From positions 1 to 56,713 of the forward strand of contig JAGHJS010000025.1 of assembly GCA_017886545.1 (NCBI GenBank): DNA of 56,713 bases, written 5' to 3'. The stretch comes from Clostridia bacterium (GTDB lineage Bacteria; Bacillota; Clostridia; Christensenellales; Borkfalkiaceae). A program made the position numbers and the translations under genes. The notes beneath the pieces were generated by a model. The model was not told the origin of the DNA. It searched no databases and saw only the letters and a program-made list of their open reading frames with translations. Shown here in pieces: positions 41,115 to 49,892 of the stretch. How positions within the stretch are numbered: position 1 is the first letter of the stretch; the number at the start of each line of letters is the position of its first letter.

Positions 41115-41912
41115 ATGTTCAGACTTGCGGTCATCGGGAAGGACGTTTCCAAATCGGACAGCGCCAAGATGCACACCTTCGATATGCAGGGGCTGGGCAG
41201 CGCCTGCACCTTCGACCTGCTGTCCGTCGCCAAAGAGGACTTTGACGCCGCGGCGAAAAAGCTCATCGCGGAATACGACGGCTTCTGCGTCACCATCCCG
41301 TACAAACTGGATATCATCCCGTATCTCAAACGCGTCGAAGGCGACGCGGAGGTGTTCGGCGCGGTCAACGTCGTAAAGGACAGGGTCGGGTACAACACCG
41401 ACGGCGTGGGGTTCATGCTCATGCTCGAAAACAGCGGCGTCGACCCGAACGGGAAAAAGATCCTCGTGCTCGGCGCGGGCGGCGCGGGCAGGAGCGTCAT
41501 CAAAAAGCTCGCCGACGCGGGCGCGGACGTATACGCCTTCGACCTGCGCAGGGAAAATTTAGACGAGGTGTACAGGGAATTCGGCTGTTTCACCCCGCTG
41601 CATGAACTTGCGCCCGCCGACTACGACGTCATCATCAACGTGACGGGCGTGGGCATGCACAAAACGGAGGGCATATCGCCCGTCGGGGAGGATATCCTCT
41701 CCCGCACGAAGGCGGCGATCGACCTCATCTACTACCCGCGCAAGAGCGAATTTTTACGCCTTGCGGAGAGCTTAGGCAAACCCATCGTCAACGGCGAGGG
41801 CATGCTCTTTTACCAGGCGTACTACGGCGACTGCATCTTTCTGGGCAGGCAGCCGCGCGCCGAAGAGGCGAAAGAGCTGTTTGAAGCGTATAAAAAGGTC
41901 TATACAGACTGA
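41115..41912 (+). CDS. aroE: Shikimate dehydrogenase
   Basis: This 265-residue NADP-dependent enzyme reduces 3-dehydroshikimate. The substrate domain includes a S-K-S-D stretch in place of the usual S-x-S, then V-T-I-P-Y-K with the catalytic Lys (about 59-64) and N-T-D-G (about 94-97). The Rossmann motif is G-A-G-G-A-G-R-S (about 119-126). C-terminal G-E-G-M-L-F-Y-Q matches the family G-x-x-M-L-x-x-Q. The 5-base gap and AAAGGAGA site keep it in the operon. Confidence 0.94.
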   Translation: MFRLAVIGKDVSKSDSAKMHTFDMQGLGSACTFDLLSVAKEDFDAAAKKLIAEYDGFCVTIPYKLDIIPYLKRVEGDAEVFGAVNVVKDRVGYNTDGVGFMLMLENSGVDPNGKKILVLGAGGAGRSVIKKLADAGADVYAFDLRRENLDEVYREFGCFTPLHELAPADYDVIINVTGVGMHKTEGISPVGEDILSRTKAAIDLIYYPRKSEFLRLAESLGKPIVNGEGMLFYQAYYGDCIFLGRQPRAEEAKELFEAYKKVYTD

Positions 41913-41932
41913 GCGGCAAGGAGAAAGGATAT

Positions 41933-42349
41933 ATGAAACTTCTGTTTTTGAACGGCGTCAACCTGAACATGACGGGCAGGCGCGAAAAGGGCGTGTACGG
42001 CACGCAGACGTTGGAGGAGATCAACGCGGAGATCGCCGCGTTCTGCAAGGCGCGCGGCGCGGAGTGCAGCTTTTACCAGACGAACATCGAAGGGGAGCTG
42101 TGCACCGCCATCCAGCAGGCGGACGCGGACGGCATCATCCTGAACGCGGGCGCGTTCACCCATTACAGCTACGCCTTGCGCGACGCGATCGCGTCGGTGG
42201 ATATCCCCGTTGTCGAAGTGCATATGTCGAACGTGCACGCGCGCGAGCCGTTCCGTGAAAAATCGGTCATTTCCGAAGTGTGCAAAGGCACCGTGCTCGG
42301 GTTCGGAAAGAACAGTTATCTTCTCGCCGCGGAGAGCTTTCTGCTGTGA
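41933..42349 (+). CDS. aroQ: 3-dehydroquinate dehydratase, type II
   Basis: This 138-residue enzyme belongs to the dodecameric type II class. The N-terminal L-N-G-V-N-L-N-M-T-G-R-R-E matches the family L-N-G-P-N-L-N-x-L-G-x-R-E. The catalytic loop Tyr is in V-Y-G, the active region N-A-G-A-F-T-H-Y-S is at about 75-83, and E-V-H-M-S-N contains the catalytic His (about 98-103). The ATG follows AAGGAG. The last 4 bases overlap aroK. Confidence 0.95.
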   Translation: MKLLFLNGVNLNMTGRREKGVYGTQTLEEINAEIAAFCKARGAECSFYQTNIEGELCTAIQQADADGIILNAGAFTHYSYALRDAIASVDIPVVEVHMSNVHAREPFREKSVISEVCKGTVLGFGKNSYLLAAESFLL

Positions 42350-42861
42350 ACATCGTTCTGTGCGGGATGATGGGGTGCGGAAAGACGACCACGGGCATCC
42401 GTCTTGCCGAGCGGACGGGCATGCGGTGGTACGATACCGACGAGATGATCACCCGCAAATACGGAAAGATCGCGAACATCTTCGAGTTCTACGGCGAAGA
42501 GCGCTTCCGCCAATATGAAACAGAGATCGTGCGCAGCGTCGCCGATGAGGACAACTGCGTCATTTCGACGGGAGGCGGGTGCGTCCTGCGCCCCGAAAAC
42601 AGCGCCGCGTTCAAACAGGGCGGCGGGAAGATCGTCTTTTTGAAGGTGGACATCGAAGTGCTGTTCGCGCGTACGGGGCACACGGGCGACGAGCGCCCGC
42701 TGCTCAAAAACACGACGATGGAAAAGATGAAGGCGATCCTCGATTACCGCACGCCCATCTACGAGAGCTGCGCCGACTACACCGTCGATACGAACGGAAA
42801 GAGCGTGGAAGAAGTCGCGGACGAGATCATCTCCGTGTTCGCGCTTCCGCGCGTAAAGTAG
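42346..42861 (+). CDS. aroK: Shikimate kinase
   Basis: This 171-residue P-loop kinase has G-M-M-G-C-G-K-T-T at about 7-15. The shikimate-binding D-T-D (about 30-32), G-G-G (about 80-82) and R-P-L-L lid Arg follow. The start is GTG, overlapping aroQ by 4 bases (GTGA) with CGGAGAG upstream. It is the final aro gene of the operon, and the SDR gene follows 7 bases later. Confidence 0.95.
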   Translation: MNIVLCGMMGCGKTTTGIRLAERTGMRWYDTDEMITRKYGKIANIFEFYGEERFRQYETEIVRSVADEDNCVISTGGGCVLRPENSAAFKQGGGKIVFLKVDIEVLFARTGHTGDERPLLKNTTMEKMKAILDYRTPIYESCADYTVDTNGKSVEEVADEIISVFALPRVK

Positions 42862-42868
42862 GGCGCGT

Positions 42869-43582
42869 ATGGGCATGGTGCTGGTCACGGGCGGCTCGCG
42901 CGGCATCGGGCGCGCCTGCTGCGCTGCCTTCGCAAAGGCGGGGTGGGACGTCGCTTTCTGCTACGCGCGCGACGAGGCGGGCGCGGCGGAAACGCGGCGG
43001 CTGATCGAGGCGTGCGGCGCGGGCGCGCTCGCGCTTCGCTGCGACGTGCGCAGCGAAGCGCAGGTAAACGAAATGTTTTCCGCCCTTCCCGGGCTTTCGG
43101 CGCTCGTGAACAACGCGGGCGTTTCGCTCTTTTCGCAGCTGCAGGATACCGCCCTCGCGCAGTGGCGCGAGGTGTTTGCCGTCAACTGCGAGGGCGCGTT
43201 TTTGTGCACGCGCGCGGCGGTGCCGCTGTTTTTGCGGCGGGGCGGCGGCGCGATCGTCAACATCTCTTCCGTCTGGGGGGAGGAGGGCGCCTCCTGCGAG
43301 GCGGCGTATTCGGCGAGCAAAGCCGCGCTCATCGGGTTCACCAAGGCGGCGGCGAAGGAACTTGCGCCGTCGGGCATCCGCGTCAACTGCGTCTCCTGCG
43401 GCATCGTGGACACGCAGATGAACGTCCGCCTCACCGAGGCGGAAAAGCAGGCGTTTTTGCAGGACGTTCCGCTCGGGCGGCAGGGCACGCCCGAAGAGGT
43501 CGCTGCCTGCGCGCTGTTCCTGGCGCGGCATCCCTATATCACGGGCGAAGTGCTGCGGGTGAACGGCGGGCTGTATGTATGA
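42869..43582 (+). CDS. Short-chain dehydrogenase/reductase, FabG-like
   Basis: This 237-residue NAD(P)-dependent oxidoreductase has T-G-G-S-R-G-I-G (about 7-14) for cofactor binding, N-N-A-G (about 76-79), active Ser in I-S-S-V-W-G and Y-S-A-S-K (about 145-149). It is the size of 3-oxoacyl-ACP reductase, but no other fatty-acid gene is here; position behind aroK suggests co-transcription rather than function. A nearby ATG at 42875 is an alternative start. Confidence 0.9.
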   Translation: MGMVLVTGGSRGIGRACCAAFAKAGWDVAFCYARDEAGAAETRRLIEACGAGALALRCDVRSEAQVNEMFSALPGLSALVNNAGVSLFSQLQDTALAQWREVFAVNCEGAFLCTRAAVPLFLRRGGGAIVNISSVWGEEGASCEAAYSASKAALIGFTKAAAKELAPSGIRVNCVSCGIVDTQMNVRLTEAEKQAFLQDVPLGRQGTPEEVAACALFLARHPYITGEVLRVNGGLYV

Positions 43583-43655
43583 ACCGCGTAAAATTTTTGT
43601 AAAAAGAAAAGGGATTTTTGCGCGGGCGGAGAATATATAAGGCGGGGAAAAGAAG

Positions 43656-44684
43656 ATGGAAAGCGAAAGCAAGCGCAGGCGGTACGAAATGGAGGAGATG
43701 TTTCTCTCTCCGTTCGCCTGTAAGTCGAAGGATACGCGCGGGCGGGAGCGCGAAGAGCGCCCCTGCGATATGCGCACGGATTTTCAGCGCGACCGCGACC
43801 GCATCATTTACAGCAAGGCGTTTTTGCGCCTGAAAAACAAGACGCAGGTGTTTTTCTCGCCCGAGGGCGACCACTTCCGCACCCGCATGACGCACACCAT
43901 CGACGTGTCGCAGATCGCGCGCTCCATCGCGCGCTGCCTCGCGCTGAACGAGGACCTTGCCGAGGCGATCGCGCTCGGGCACGATTTAGGGCATACGCCC
44001 TTCGGGCACGCGGGCGAGCGTTCTCTTGCGGCGCTCAGCCCTTGCGGCTTTGCGCACAACGTGCAGTCGCTGCGCGTGGTGGACGTGCTCGAAAACGACG
44101 GAAAGGGGCTGAACCTCACCTTCGAGGTGCGCGACGGCATCCTCAACCACAAAAAGGGCGGGAAGCCCGCCACGCTCGAAGGCTGCGCCGTTTCGCTTGC
44201 CGACCGCATCGCGTACGTCAATCATGACATCGAAGACGCGATCCGCGCGGGGCTTTTGCGGGAGGAGGACCTGCCCGCGCGGGAGATCGCCGTGCTCGGC
44301 GGTACCACGCGCGAGCGCATCAACACGATGATCTCTTCCATCTACGCGAACAGCCACGGGAAAAACACCGTTACGATGGGCGCGCGCGAGGCGGACGCGC
44401 TGGAGAGCCTGCGTTCGTTCATGTTCGAACATGTATACATAACCGAGCAGACCAAAAAAGAGGAGGAGCGCGCAAAGCGCATGCTTGCGGCGATGTACGA
44501 CTACTTCACCGCGCATACGGACAGGCTTCCCGTCTTTTTCCGCTCGCTTGCGGAGCGGTTTTCGCCCGCGCAGGCGGTGTGCGATTATCTCTCGTCCATG
44601 ACGGACAAATTCGCCGTGGCGGTGTTTGAAAATCTGTTCGTGCCGCGCAGCTGGGCGCTGACCGAGCAGGACGTGGAAAATTAA
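43656..44684 (+). CDS. dgt: Deoxyguanosinetriphosphate triphosphohydrolase-like protein (HD domain)
   Basis: This 342-residue HD-superfamily hydrolase has R-T-D-F-Q-R-D-R-D-R-I-I-Y (about 40-52), H-F-R-T-R-M-T-H-T (about 73-81) and the metal site H-D-L-G-H-T-P-F-G-H (about 109-118). It cleaves dNTPs to nucleoside and triphosphate, tuning dNTP pools (family knowledge). It is the first gene of dgt-dnaG-rpoD, a common order in Clostridia. GGCGGGGAAAAGA lies before the ATG. An AT-rich stretch upstream (43590-43640) has a TATATA -10-like element but no clear -35. Confidence 0.92.
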   Translation: MESESKRRRYEMEEMFLSPFACKSKDTRGREREERPCDMRTDFQRDRDRIIYSKAFLRLKNKTQVFFSPEGDHFRTRMTHTIDVSQIARSIARCLALNEDLAEAIALGHDLGHTPFGHAGERSLAALSPCGFAHNVQSLRVVDVLENDGKGLNLTFEVRDGILNHKKGGKPATLEGCAVSLADRIAYVNHDIEDAIRAGLLREEDLPAREIAVLGGTTRERINTMISSIYANSHGKNTVTMGAREADALESLRSFMFEHVYITEQTKKEEERAKRMLAAMYDYFTAHTDRLPVFFRSLAERFSPAQAVCDYLSSMTDKFAVAVFENLFVPRSWALTEQDVEN

Positions 44685-44699
44685 AAGGGGAGGACGGCG

Positions 44700-46478
44700 T
44701 TGAAGGGACCGGATCCGGAATTCATCCGACAACTGAAGAGCAAAAACGATCTGGTCGACGTGATCGGAAGCTACGTGCACCTCGAAAAGAAGGGCGCGAA
44801 CTATTGGGCTTGCTGCCCCTTCCATCATGAAAAGACGCCCTCTTTCGCCGTCAACGCGGCGGACCAGTTCTACCACTGTTTCGGCTGCGGCGCCAGCGGC
44901 GACGTGATCACCTTCGTCCGCGAGATCGAGTCGGTCGACTTCATGGACGCGGTGCGCATCCTCGCCGAGCGCGCCAAACTGCCCGTGCCCGAAACGGAGT
45001 ACGACTCCGAGGAGGCGGCGCGCGCGAAAAAGAAGCGCGACGAAGTGCTGCGCCTGCTGCGCGATACCGCGCACTTTTACCTTAATAACCTCAACGGCGG
45101 GCGTGCGGACAAGCACGTCGACTACATTTTAAAGCGCGGCATCAGCGCCCCCGTCGTGCGGAAATTCGGGCTGGGCGCCTCGCTCAACTTCCGCGACCTG
45201 CCCCGCTTCCTCCGTTCCAAAGGCTATTCGGAGGAGGCAATGCTCGAAAGCGGCGCGGTCACCAAATCCGACCGCGGCGGCGAACTGATCGACTCCCTCG
45301 GCGGGCGGCTGATCTTTCCCATCATCAACGCCTTCGGCGACGTGGTCGCGTTCGGCGGAAGGATGCTCGAAAAGACGGACTTCGCCAAATACAAGAACAC
45401 CAAAGAGACCATCGTCTTCAACAAGAGCAAGAACCTGTACAACATCAACCTTGTCAAAAAGCTGAAAAAGGCGGGCGGGCTTTCGGATGTCATCATCGTC
45501 GAAGGGTATATGGACGCCATTTCGCTGTACCAGGCGGGGTTTGAGAACGTCGTCGCGAGCATGGGCACCGCGCTCACCAAGGAGCAGGCGCGCCTTGCCA
45601 AGCGGTACGCGGACAACGTGCTCATCAGTTACGACGGCGACTTTGCGGGGCAGAAGGGCGCCATCCGCGGGCTGGAGATCCTGCGCGAAGAACAGCTCAA
45701 CGTGCGCGTTGTTTCCCTGCCCGAGGGCCTCGATCCCGACGACGTGATCAAAAAACAGGGCCACGAGGGGTACAGGCGCTGTCTGGACGGGGCGATGCCG
45801 CTGGTCGACTTCAAGCTCGAAGCGCTTTCGCGGCGGTACGATCTCAAAAACACCGAGCAGCGGCGCGAGTATACCGCGCAGGCGCTCCGCGTGATCGCGG
45901 GCGAGGAGAGCGCGAGCGTGCGCGAGGATCTTTTGAAGCAGCTCCGCGACAAGACGGGCACCACCTATGAGTCCCTCCGCCGCGACCTGGAAAACGCGCC
46001 GCGCGAGCCCTCCGCGGCTGAGCCGCAGGAACAAAAGCCGCGCGAGGACAGCGCCGACCGCGTGCGCAAGGCGTGCCGTTTTATCCTCGCCTCCGTGCTG
46101 TTCGGCGCAAAATACGCGAAAAATTTCGATCTTTCGCGTGTCAGCTTCAGCGATCCTGTGCATAATACGATCGCGGAATATATCAGAATGCAGCAGAAAA
46201 ACGGCGAGCGGGTGCGCCCCTCCGCGCTGTTCGAGATCATCGAGGAGAACGACGCGGAACTTGCGGACATCCTCGATTTAAGCCTCGGCGACAGCCTGGA
46301 GGGCGAAAGCGCGGCAAAGACCTTCGAAACGAGCATAAAGACGCTGGAACGCGCGGCGACGGAGGAGGAGCTGAACGCGCTCTCCGCGCGCTTCGACGCC
46401 GAAACGGACGCGGCGGAGCGCAGGAACCTGACCCGCCGCATTCTGGAACTCACACTCAGACTCAAAACACTGAACTAA
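44700..46478 (+). CDS. dnaG: DNA primase
   Basis: This 592-residue RNA polymerase makes primers at the replication fork. The N-terminal CHC2 zinc finger has Cys39, His42, Cys60 and Cys63. The TOPRIM domain has I-V-E-G-Y-M-D (near 265) and the D-G-D metal motif (near 312). The C-terminal ~150 residues should form the helicase-binding region. The start is TTG at 44700, fixed by GGGGAGG 6 bases upstream and by the family N-terminus; no nearer ATG gives the zinc finger spacing. Confidence 0.95.
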   Translation: MKGPDPEFIRQLKSKNDLVDVIGSYVHLEKKGANYWACCPFHHEKTPSFAVNAADQFYHCFGCGASGDVITFVREIESVDFMDAVRILAERAKLPVPETEYDSEEAARAKKKRDEVLRLLRDTAHFYLNNLNGGRADKHVDYILKRGISAPVVRKFGLGASLNFRDLPRFLRSKGYSEEAMLESGAVTKSDRGGELIDSLGGRLIFPIINAFGDVVAFGGRMLEKTDFAKYKNTKETIVFNKSKNLYNINLVKKLKKAGGLSDVIIVEGYMDAISLYQAGFENVVASMGTALTKEQARLAKRYADNVLISYDGDFAGQKGAIRGLEILREEQLNVRVVSLPEGLDPDDVIKKQGHEGYRRCLDGAMPLVDFKLEALSRRYDLKNTEQRREYTAQALRVIAGEESASVREDLLKQLRDKTGTTYESLRRDLENAPREPSAAEPQEQKPREDSADRVRKACRFILASVLFGAKYAKNFDLSRVSFSDPVHNTIAEYIRMQQKNGERVRPSALFEIIEENDAELADILDLSLGDSLEGESAAKTFETSIKTLERAATEEELNALSARFDAETDAAERRNLTRRILELTLRLKTLN

Positions 46479-46498
46479 ATTTACGGGAGCGGAAACAC

Positions 46499-47554
46499 AT
46501 GAGCGTATCTGAACAGAAACTCAACGACATTTTAAAACAGATCATCGGCGAATACCGCCAGAAGGGCTCGATCTCCACAGACACGCTGTGCGACATCCTC
46601 GAAAAGATCGACACCAGCCCCGACCAGATCGACTACATCTACAAGTCCATCGGCGAGGCGGGCATCCAGATCGTGGACGAGGACGAGCGCGACCGCGAGC
46701 TGTTCGAACAGGCGCTCAAAGACATCGGGCTGGACGACCCCGTCAAAATGTACCTCAAAGACATCGGCAGGGTGCCCCTCCTTTCGGTGGATGAAGAGAT
46801 CGAGCTTGCGCAGAAGATGCAGGAAGGGGACGAGGCGGCGAAAAAGCGCCTTTCCGAAGCGAACCTGCGCCTCGTCGTATCCATCGCAAAGCGGTACGTC
46901 GGGCGCGGCATGCTCTTTTTGGACCTCATCCAGGAGGGCAACCTCGGGCTGATGAAGGCGGTGGAAAAGTTCGACTACCGCAAAGGCTTCAAATTTTCGA
47001 CGTACGCGACGTGGTGGATCCGCCAGGCGATCACCCGCGCCATCGCGGACCAGGCGCGCACCATCCGCATCCCCGTGCACATGGTGGAAACGATCAACCG
47101 CCTCACCCGCGCCTCGCGCATCCTCTTGCAGCAGCTGGGCAGGGAACCCACCCCCGAAGAGATCGCGAAGGAGCTGAACATGGACGAGGACCGCGTGCGC
47201 GAGATCCAGAAGATCGCGCAGGACCCCGTCTCTTTGGAAACGCCGATCGGCGAGGAGGAGGATTCGCACCTGGGCGACTTCATCGAGGACGACCGTGCGA
47301 CCACGCCCTCCGATTCCGTCGCGTTCACCATGCTCAAAGAGCAGCTTTTAGGCGTGCTCGATACGCTCACCCCGCGCGAGGAGAAGGTGCTGCGCCTGCG
47401 CTACGGCATCGACGACGGCAAGCCGCGCACCCTCGAAGAGGTGGGCAAGGAGTTCAACGTCACGCGCGAGCGCATCCGCCAGATCGAGGCGAAGGCGCTG
47501 CGCAAGCTGCGCCACCCTTCGCGCAGCAAAAAGCTGAAAGATTTCCTCGACTGA
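46499..47554 (+). CDS. rpoD: RNA polymerase primary sigma factor (SigA/RpoD)
   Basis: This 351-residue sigma-70 factor has an N-terminal sigma 1.1-like part (about 1-75). Region 1.2 begins with [11 protein letters not shown], regions 2.1-2.4 span about 119-190 ([17 protein letters not shown]) and region 3 follows. Region 4.2 has the helix-turn-helix [20 protein letters not shown] (about 311-330). This is the factor expected to read the many TTGACA/TATAAT promoters of the window. A GGGAGCGG site precedes the ATG. Confidence 0.97.
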   Translation: MSVSEQKLNDILKQIIGEYRQKGSISTDTLCDILEKIDTSPDQIDYIYKSIGEAGIQIVDEDERDRELFEQALKDIGLDDPVKMYLKDIGRVPLLSVDEEIELAQKMQEGDEAAKKRLSEANLRLVVSIAKRYVGRGMLFLDLIQEGNLGLMKAVEKFDYRKGFKFSTYATWWIRQAITRAIADQARTIRIPVHMVETINRLTRASRILLQQLGREPTPEEIAKELNMDEDRVREIQKIAQDPVSLETPIGEEEDSHLGDFIEDDRATTPSDSVAFTMLKEQLLGVLDTLTPREEKVLRLRYGIDDGKPRTLEEVGKEFNVTRERIRQIEAKALRKLRHPSRSKKLKDFLD

Positions 47555-47555
47555 C

Positions 47556-48239
47556 ATGCGCAGGACGAAGCGCATCCGCGCCATCTGCGCCGAGCTTTTG
47601 CCCTGCGGCGTGTTTGCGGACGTGGGGTGCGATCACGGGTACTGCACGCAGTACATGCTGGGAAACGGGCTGTGCCGCCGCGCCGTCCTTTCGGATATCA
47701 GCGCCGCGAGCCTTGCCAAAGCGGAAAAACTTTTGGGCGGCTACATCCGCGCGGGCATTGCCGTAAGCGTCTGCTGCGCGGGGTTGGAACGCGTTCCGCG
47801 CGAAACCGACGAAGTGCTCATCGCGGGCATGGGCGGGGACGAGATCGCGGACATCCTGGAAGGGGGCTTTCTGCCGCCCGTCCTCGTATTGCAGCCCATG
47901 CGCAACGCCCGCCGCGTGCGGGAATTCCTGCTCGCAAACGGCTATGCGCTCACCCGCGACTTTACTTTCCGCGACGGAAAGTTCTACGACCTTCTCCGCG
48001 CCGAGCGCGGCACGGCGACGGAGCGGCAGGGCAGGGAGCGCGCGTACGGCGAAAAAGAACTTGCCTTCGGGTACGACAACCTGCACGCGCCGTCGGCAGA
48101 TTTTGCCGCATGGCTTGCGGAAGAAATAGAAAAATGCGGGCGGCGCATCGCCGCGGCGGAGCGGGACGTGCCCGCGCTGCGCGGGCGGATGCAGCTTCTG
48201 CGCGAGGTGCACGATGAAACTTTGCGAAATTTACGATAA
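47556..48239 (+). CDS. trmK: tRNA (adenine22-N1)-methyltransferase TrmK
   Basis: This 227-residue SAM-dependent methyltransferase has D-V-G-C-D-H-G-Y (about 22-29), then G-M-G-G (about 92-95) and L-Q-P-M-R-N (about 111-116), which match the family's SAM and catalytic motifs. It begins 2 bases after rpoD, with no separate ribosome site, and overlaps nif3 by 26 bases. The trmK-nif3 order after rpoD is conserved in Bacillota. Confidence 0.92.
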   Translation: MRRTKRIRAICAELLPCGVFADVGCDHGYCTQYMLGNGLCRRAVLSDISAASLAKAEKLLGGYIRAGIAVSVCCAGLERVPRETDEVLIAGMGGDEIADILEGGFLPPVLVLQPMRNARRVREFLLANGYALTRDFTFRDGKFYDLLRAERGTATERQGRERAYGEKELAFGYDNLHAPSADFAAWLAEEIEKCGRRIAAAERDVPALRGRMQLLREVHDETLRNLR

Positions 48240-48999
48240 GATCGACGCCGTGGTGCCCAAGCGTCTTTCGGACGAATACATAGCCGCCTACGGCGGGCAC
48301 GACAACAGCGGCATCCTCATCGACTGCGGCAAAGAGATCGCGGGCGCGGTGTTTTCGCTGGATTTTTCGCTCGGCGCGCTCGAATCGGCGCGGCGCTCGG
48401 GGAAGAACCTTATCGTAACGCACCACCCCGCCATCTTTTATCCCGTTGCGAACCTGCGCGTCACCGACCCGCTCGGGCGGCGGCTGCTTCTGGCGGCGGA
48501 GAACGGCATTTCCGTCATCTCCATGCACCTGAACGTGGACTGCGCCGTCGGCGGAACGGACGAACAGCTCGCCCGCGCCATCGGCGGCAGCGGAGAGCTC
48601 CCGCCCGAGGAAAAGGTCTCGGAGGGCGGCTATGGCAGGATCTTTTCGGTGCCCGCGCAGAGCTTTGCGCAGCTGTGCGCGCACATCCGCGCGGAGCTGC
48701 ACACGCAGCGCCTGTTTGCGTACGGCGACGGGGCGGACACGGTGGACAAGGCGGCGTCTTTCTGCGGCGCGGGTGCGGACGCGGCTGCCATCGCGCGGGC
48801 GCGGCAGGCGGGCGCGCAGGTGCTCGTTTCGGCGGACATCAAACATAACATTCTATGCGACGCGCTCGAATGCGGGCTGAAAGTGGTGCAGCTCACGCAC
48901 TACGCGAGCGAAAATTACGGTTTCAAAATTCTCTATAAAAAATTATGCGGCGGGCTCGGTGTTCCGTGCGAATACCACGAGGACGAGTTCCTGCTCTGA
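48214..48999 (+). CDS. Nif3-like dinuclear metal-center protein
   Basis: This 261-residue Nif3/YqfO/YbgI protein carries the metal ligands in V-T-H-H-P (about 68-72) and a late H-Y-A-S-E (about 229-233). It lacks the large PII-like insertion of YqfO. GTP cyclohydrolase I-type 2 and hydrolase roles are only suggested for the family. The ATG follows GAGGTG within the end of trmK. Confidence 0.9.
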   Translation: MKLCEIYDKIDAVVPKRLSDEYIAAYGGHDNSGILIDCGKEIAGAVFSLDFSLGALESARRSGKNLIVTHHPAIFYPVANLRVTDPLGRRLLLAAENGISVISMHLNVDCAVGGTDEQLARAIGGSGELPPEEKVSEGGYGRIFSVPAQSFAQLCAHIRAELHTQRLFAYGDGADTVDKAASFCGAGADAAAIARARQAGAQVLVSADIKHNILCDALECGLKVVQLTHYASENYGFKILYKKLCGGLGVPCEYHEDEFLL

Positions 49000-49011
49000 G
49001 GAGGTAGTAAA

Positions 49012-49719
49012 ATGATAGACGAATTGCTGGAATACCAGGAGGCGGACGGGCGGCTGCGCGCGATCGAGCAGAAGATCTCTGCCACGGACGAGCGTAAAAA
49101 ATATGTGACGGCGCGCAAATTCCTTGAAAAGGCGCCCGAAAAGCTGGACGCGCTGGACGCGCGTGCGGCGGAGTTCAAGCGCCTGTTCACGCGCCTGCAA
49201 AAAAAGAGCGAGGAACTTGCCGAAGCCATCAAGGACTACGAGAACCTCGGCGAAATGATCGGGCAGCAGGGCGGCGAGATCGCTTTCTATAAAAAGAACG
49301 CCTCGCAGATCGCCGATTCTTTGCGCGGGCTGAAGGCGGAGATCGCCCGCCTGCGCCAGAACGTGGAGGAGGCGGCGAAGGAGTACGCCGCCGCCAAAAA
49401 GCAGACCATCGCCATGCAGCGGCAGTACAAGGAGTACAGGGAAAAGTACAACGACATCAAAAAGGAGTACGCCGCCGAGGTCGAAAGCGTGGAGAGCGAG
49501 CTGAAAAAGCTGGGCGAAAAGGTACCGAAGGATACCCTCGCCAAATACACCGCCAAGCGCAAGGAGAAGCTGTACCCCGTCGTCTGTGAAGTGAAGGCAA
49601 AGGACAACCGCTGCCCGCAGTGCGGCATGGAACTTTCCATCGCGGAGCAGTCGAAATTGGAAAGCGGCACTTTTATCGAGTGCGATAGCTGCCGCCGCAT
49701 CCTTTTCCGCAGGAAGTAG
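49012..49719 (+). CDS. Coiled-coil zinc-ribbon protein (DUF164 / CdsZ family)
   Basis: This 235-residue protein is a long helical hairpin (about 1-185, rich in Glu/Lys/Ala with heptad pattern) ending in a C4 zinc ribbon: C-P-Q-C near 201-204 and C-D-S-C near 225-228. This is the C4-type zinc-ribbon (zf-RING_7) family. The usual neighbours trmK and nif3 agree. GAGGAGG lies 8 bases before the ATG. It ends the dgt-dnaG-rpoD-trmK-nif3 run. Confidence 0.9.
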   Translation: MIDELLEYQEADGRLRAIEQKISATDERKKYVTARKFLEKAPEKLDALDARAAEFKRLFTRLQKKSEELAEAIKDYENLGEMIGQQGGEIAFYKKNASQIADSLRGLKAEIARLRQNVEEAAKEYAAAKKQTIAMQRQYKEYREKYNDIKKEYAAEVESVESELKKLGEKVPKDTLAKYTAKRKEKLYPVVCEVKAKDNRCPQCGMELSIAEQSKLESGTFIECDSCRRILFRRK

Positions 49720-49740
49720 CCGCGCGCCCTTCGCGGGCAA

Positions 49741-49835
49741 AAAACGATACGATACATGCGTGCGAACAACACGATACGACGCACGTGCGAAACAACGCGG
49801 TACGACGCGCGTGTAAAAAAGCACGATACAACGCA
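49741..49835. repeat. Degenerate ~26-bp tandem repeat, about 3.6 copies
   Basis: Units begin with CGATACGAT/CGATACGAC/CGGTACGAC/CGATACAAC at about 49745, 49772, 49798 and 49823, each followed by a GCACGTGCG-like centre and an A-rich spacer. It sits between the zinc-ribbon gene and the terminator. Confidence 0.8.
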
Positions 49836-49837
49836 GC

Positions 49838-49880
49838 GCCCCGCGCCGAAGATATTTCTTCGGCGCGGGGCTTCGTTTTT
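49838..49880 (+). terminator. Terminator of the dgt-to-zinc-ribbon operon
   Basis: A perfect 15-bp stem (49838-49852 with 49857-49871, loop TATT) is followed by TTCGT5. The hairpin also stands 13 bases past the end of fucI on the minus strand, but that side lacks a T tract. Confidence 0.88.
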
Positions 49881-49892
49881 GAATATGTAAAC

